Source: Eubacteriaceae bacterium
Lineage (GTDB): Bacteria > Bacillota > Clostridia > Peptostreptococcales > Anaerovoracaceae
NCBI GenBank assembly: GCA_902362805.1
Contig: CABIXY010000013.1
Span: 1-6,421 of the forward strand
DNA length: 6,421 bases
Reading direction: 5' to 3'
A model generated the notes under the pieces. The model was given only the letters and a program-made list of their open reading frames with translations, had not been told where the DNA came from and ran no database searches. Of this stretch, positions 4,846-6,421 are shown piece after piece; position 1 is the stretch's first letter; each line of letters starts with the position of its first letter. The translations under genes were made by a program, and so were the position numbers.

Positions 4846-6421
4846 ATGAGTATAACCGTAGAAGAATGTCTGAAATTACCATCACTGCGAAGCGGTCGTG
4901 TGATCGCAGGAAGAAAAGGTTTGTCCAACATCGTCAGCAGCGTCACAGTGCTGGAGGTGGTGGACAACATGATTTTTGACTTTGGAAAGCCGATTAAAAA
5001 CAGCGATATGGTGCTGACTTCTTTCTATACCATCAAAGACGATCCCAAAGCACAGAGAGATCACATCGAATACATGTATAACTCCGGCGACGCCTGCATC
5101 GTCCTCTATTATTTGGGAATCTGGATTAAGGATATCGATCCTTCTATTATTGAGATGGGCAATCGACTGAATTTTCCCATCATCGTCATGCCTGAAAATC
5201 GAACAGACTTTTTCTACAACGAGGTGATCGGCGAAGTCTATGAAGCTATTTTTCGCAATCGGACCAATAACAACGATTTCATCGATACCATCGCCTCCCT
5301 GGTGTCACGCCTGCCGGAAAACCGCCAAAATATCGCTACGTTGATGCGCCTCATCAGTGATAATCTCAAGTGCACTTTTCTACTTTCCGACGCCTCGCTG
5401 AACAACGTCTGCCTCAGCAAATGGCCCATGTCCAACGACATCACTGCGGACACCATCTCTGCGCTCTATGAAAATGCTGCCGCGACAGATGAATATTGTG
5501 TAGAAACGACTCTGAACGACATGCCGCTCAAGGTTTTCTGCGTGCCATTTTCCGCTTTTGAGTATCGCAACTTCTCCCTCTACGCAGCCGATGATTTTGG
5601 CCGTCTGACCCTTGACGACATCTATCGCGTCATCGAACTTCTGCAGATTTTCTCTAAACTGTGGGATCTGGACTCCAACAATATACTGGAAAACGCCCTG
5701 GTTCCCGCTATCATCGAAGGGGAAGAGGCGAAGATGTACAGTATTTCGGAAAAGCTGGGTATCGATATCGATGCCATCAACACGGCAATCATCATCCGGC
5801 CTGCTTTTGAGCACGGGGATACGAGGGAACAGCTCCAAACCATGCGAAGCCTGATTCGTGCCGTCAAAGACTGTGCGGACGCTTTTCGCAAAGAAATCAT
5901 CATCGACACCTACGGCATCTACATCATCTGTTTTATCGTCTACGCCTCATCTATCGATTCTGATAACGCGTATATTGAAGAGATGATGGATGCCATGGAT
6001 CAGGTTACAGAGGATTACACTGTCGCTTTTTTCCCTAACGACGACAATGCCAAAGACGTGCGGCGCACTTATCTTCTCTATTCAGAATATATCCCCCATG
6101 TGGTGGAGATTTTCCCCCATAAGAAAAGAATTTCCTACGGAGATCTGATGTTTGCCAAACATTGCTCTGATATGGCAGCAGGAAAAAACGAGGATTATCG
6201 CATCTGCCGCAACATTCTAAAACCACTGTTAGAAATTGACGTCTCTGGCGAATTGCTGCATACATTGGCAGTCTATTACCTGGACGCTGACTGCGAAGTA
6301 AAAAAGACTGCAACGCTGCTTTTCGTCCACAGAAATACGATTCAGTACCGGCTTTCAAAGGTTCAGGCCATCACCAACTTCAGAACAGACGACAAACTGG
6401 AGTCTTATCTGATGTATACAG
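4846..6421 (+). CDS. PucR/CdaR-family transcriptional regulator, 3' end cut by window edge
   Basis: The frame is open from ATG at 4846 to the window edge: 525 complete codons with no stop. GAGGTG at 4834-4839 gives 6 nt spacing. The N-terminal ~130 residues form a PucR ligand-sensing domain, marked by SVTVLEVVDN (32-41), a DMVLTSFY-type strand (54-61) and NFPIIVMPE (109-117). A long middle region (about 145-430) fits the poorly conserved central part of PucR/CdaR proteins. The C-terminal HTH_30 domain begins near 468 (ELLHTLAVYYLDADCEV) and contains the recognition segment FVHRNTIQYRLSKV (493-506). Family proteins normally end soon after this helix, so probably only some 10-20 residues are missing. 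PucR of Bacillus subtilis controls purine catabolism; related proteins often control neighbouring heterocycle-use genes. Divergence from the permease operon suggests it regulates that operon. The effector is unknown. Confidence 0.92.
   Translation, partial: MSITVEECLKLPSLRSGRVIAGRKGLSNIVSSVTVLEVVDNMIFDFGKPIKNSDMVLTSFYTIKDDPKAQRDHIEYMYNSGDACIVLYYLGIWIKDIDPSIIEMGNRLNFPIIVMPENRTDFFYNEVIGEVYEAIFRNRTNNNDFIDTIASLVSRLPENRQNIATLMRLISDNLKCTFLLSDASLNNVCLSKWPMSNDITADTISALYENAAATDEYCVETTLNDMPLKVFCVPFSAFEYRNFSLYAADDFGRLTLDDIYRVIELLQIFSKLWDLDSNNILENALVPAIIEGEEAKMYSISEKLGIDIDAINTAIIIRPAFEHGDTREQLQTMRSLIRAVKDCADAFRKEIIIDTYGIYIICFIVYASSIDSDNAYIEEMMDAMDQVTEDYTVAFFPNDDNAKDVRRTYLLYSEYIPHVVEIFPHKKRISYGDLMFAKHCSDMAAGKNEDYRICRNILKPLLEIDVSGELLHTLAVYYLDADCEVKKTATLLFVHRNTIQYRLSKVQAITNFRTDDKLESYLMYT

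Noticed and set aside
5380..5909. Minus-strand open frames opposite the regulator
   Set aside because: They lie fully inside the PucR-family coding sequence, which has clear N- and C-terminal domain motifs and a promoter and ribosome binding site.
1..6421. Mobile element, CRISPR array, tRNA or phage genes
   Set aside because: No transposase-like protein, regularly spaced repeats, cloverleaf sequence or phage gene was seen. Gene style is uniform across the window.

Overview
The window holds one four-gene operon on the minus strand and a divergently transcribed PucR-type regulator on the plus strand. It looks chromosomal and most likely comes from a Clostridia-like Bacillota. The grounds are the strong AGGAGG-type ribosome binding sites, the AT-rich promoter region with near-consensus sigma-A boxes, tight gene packing, and the protein families present. 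The taxonomic call is inference only. I see no mobile elements, CRISPR arrays, tRNA or rRNA.

Layout, left to right. Positions 1-93 hold a long hairpin that reads as the operon's terminator. Then come two tandem paralogous DUF917 proteins (94-1200 and 1215-2342; Pfam now uses the S-methyl-thiohydantoin desulfurase name for this family). A 59-nt spacer with a perfect 8-bp hairpin follows. Next are a short M29/AmpS-like metalloenzyme (2402-3346) and a CodB-type NCS1 permease (3346-4662). A 183-bp divergent promoter region (4663-4845) carries a recognisable -35/-10 pair for each direction and several near-palindromes. The PucR-family regulator starts at 4846 and runs off the right edge with probably only its last few residues missing.

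The minus-strand transcription order is permease, metalloenzyme, DUF917 B, DUF917 A. The permease and metalloenzyme are joined by a one-base TAATG overlap, and each gene has its own ribosome binding site. The working model is that the permease imports a nucleobase-, hydantoin- or similar N-heterocycle, the M29-like enzyme and the two DUF917 proteins act on it, and the PucR protein senses the substrate or a product and controls both promoters. No hydantoinase, dihydropyrimidinase, carbamoylase or deaminase is encoded here, so the exact substrate cannot be read from this window. That combination of poorly characterised enzymes in one self-contained regulated unit is the most interesting point.
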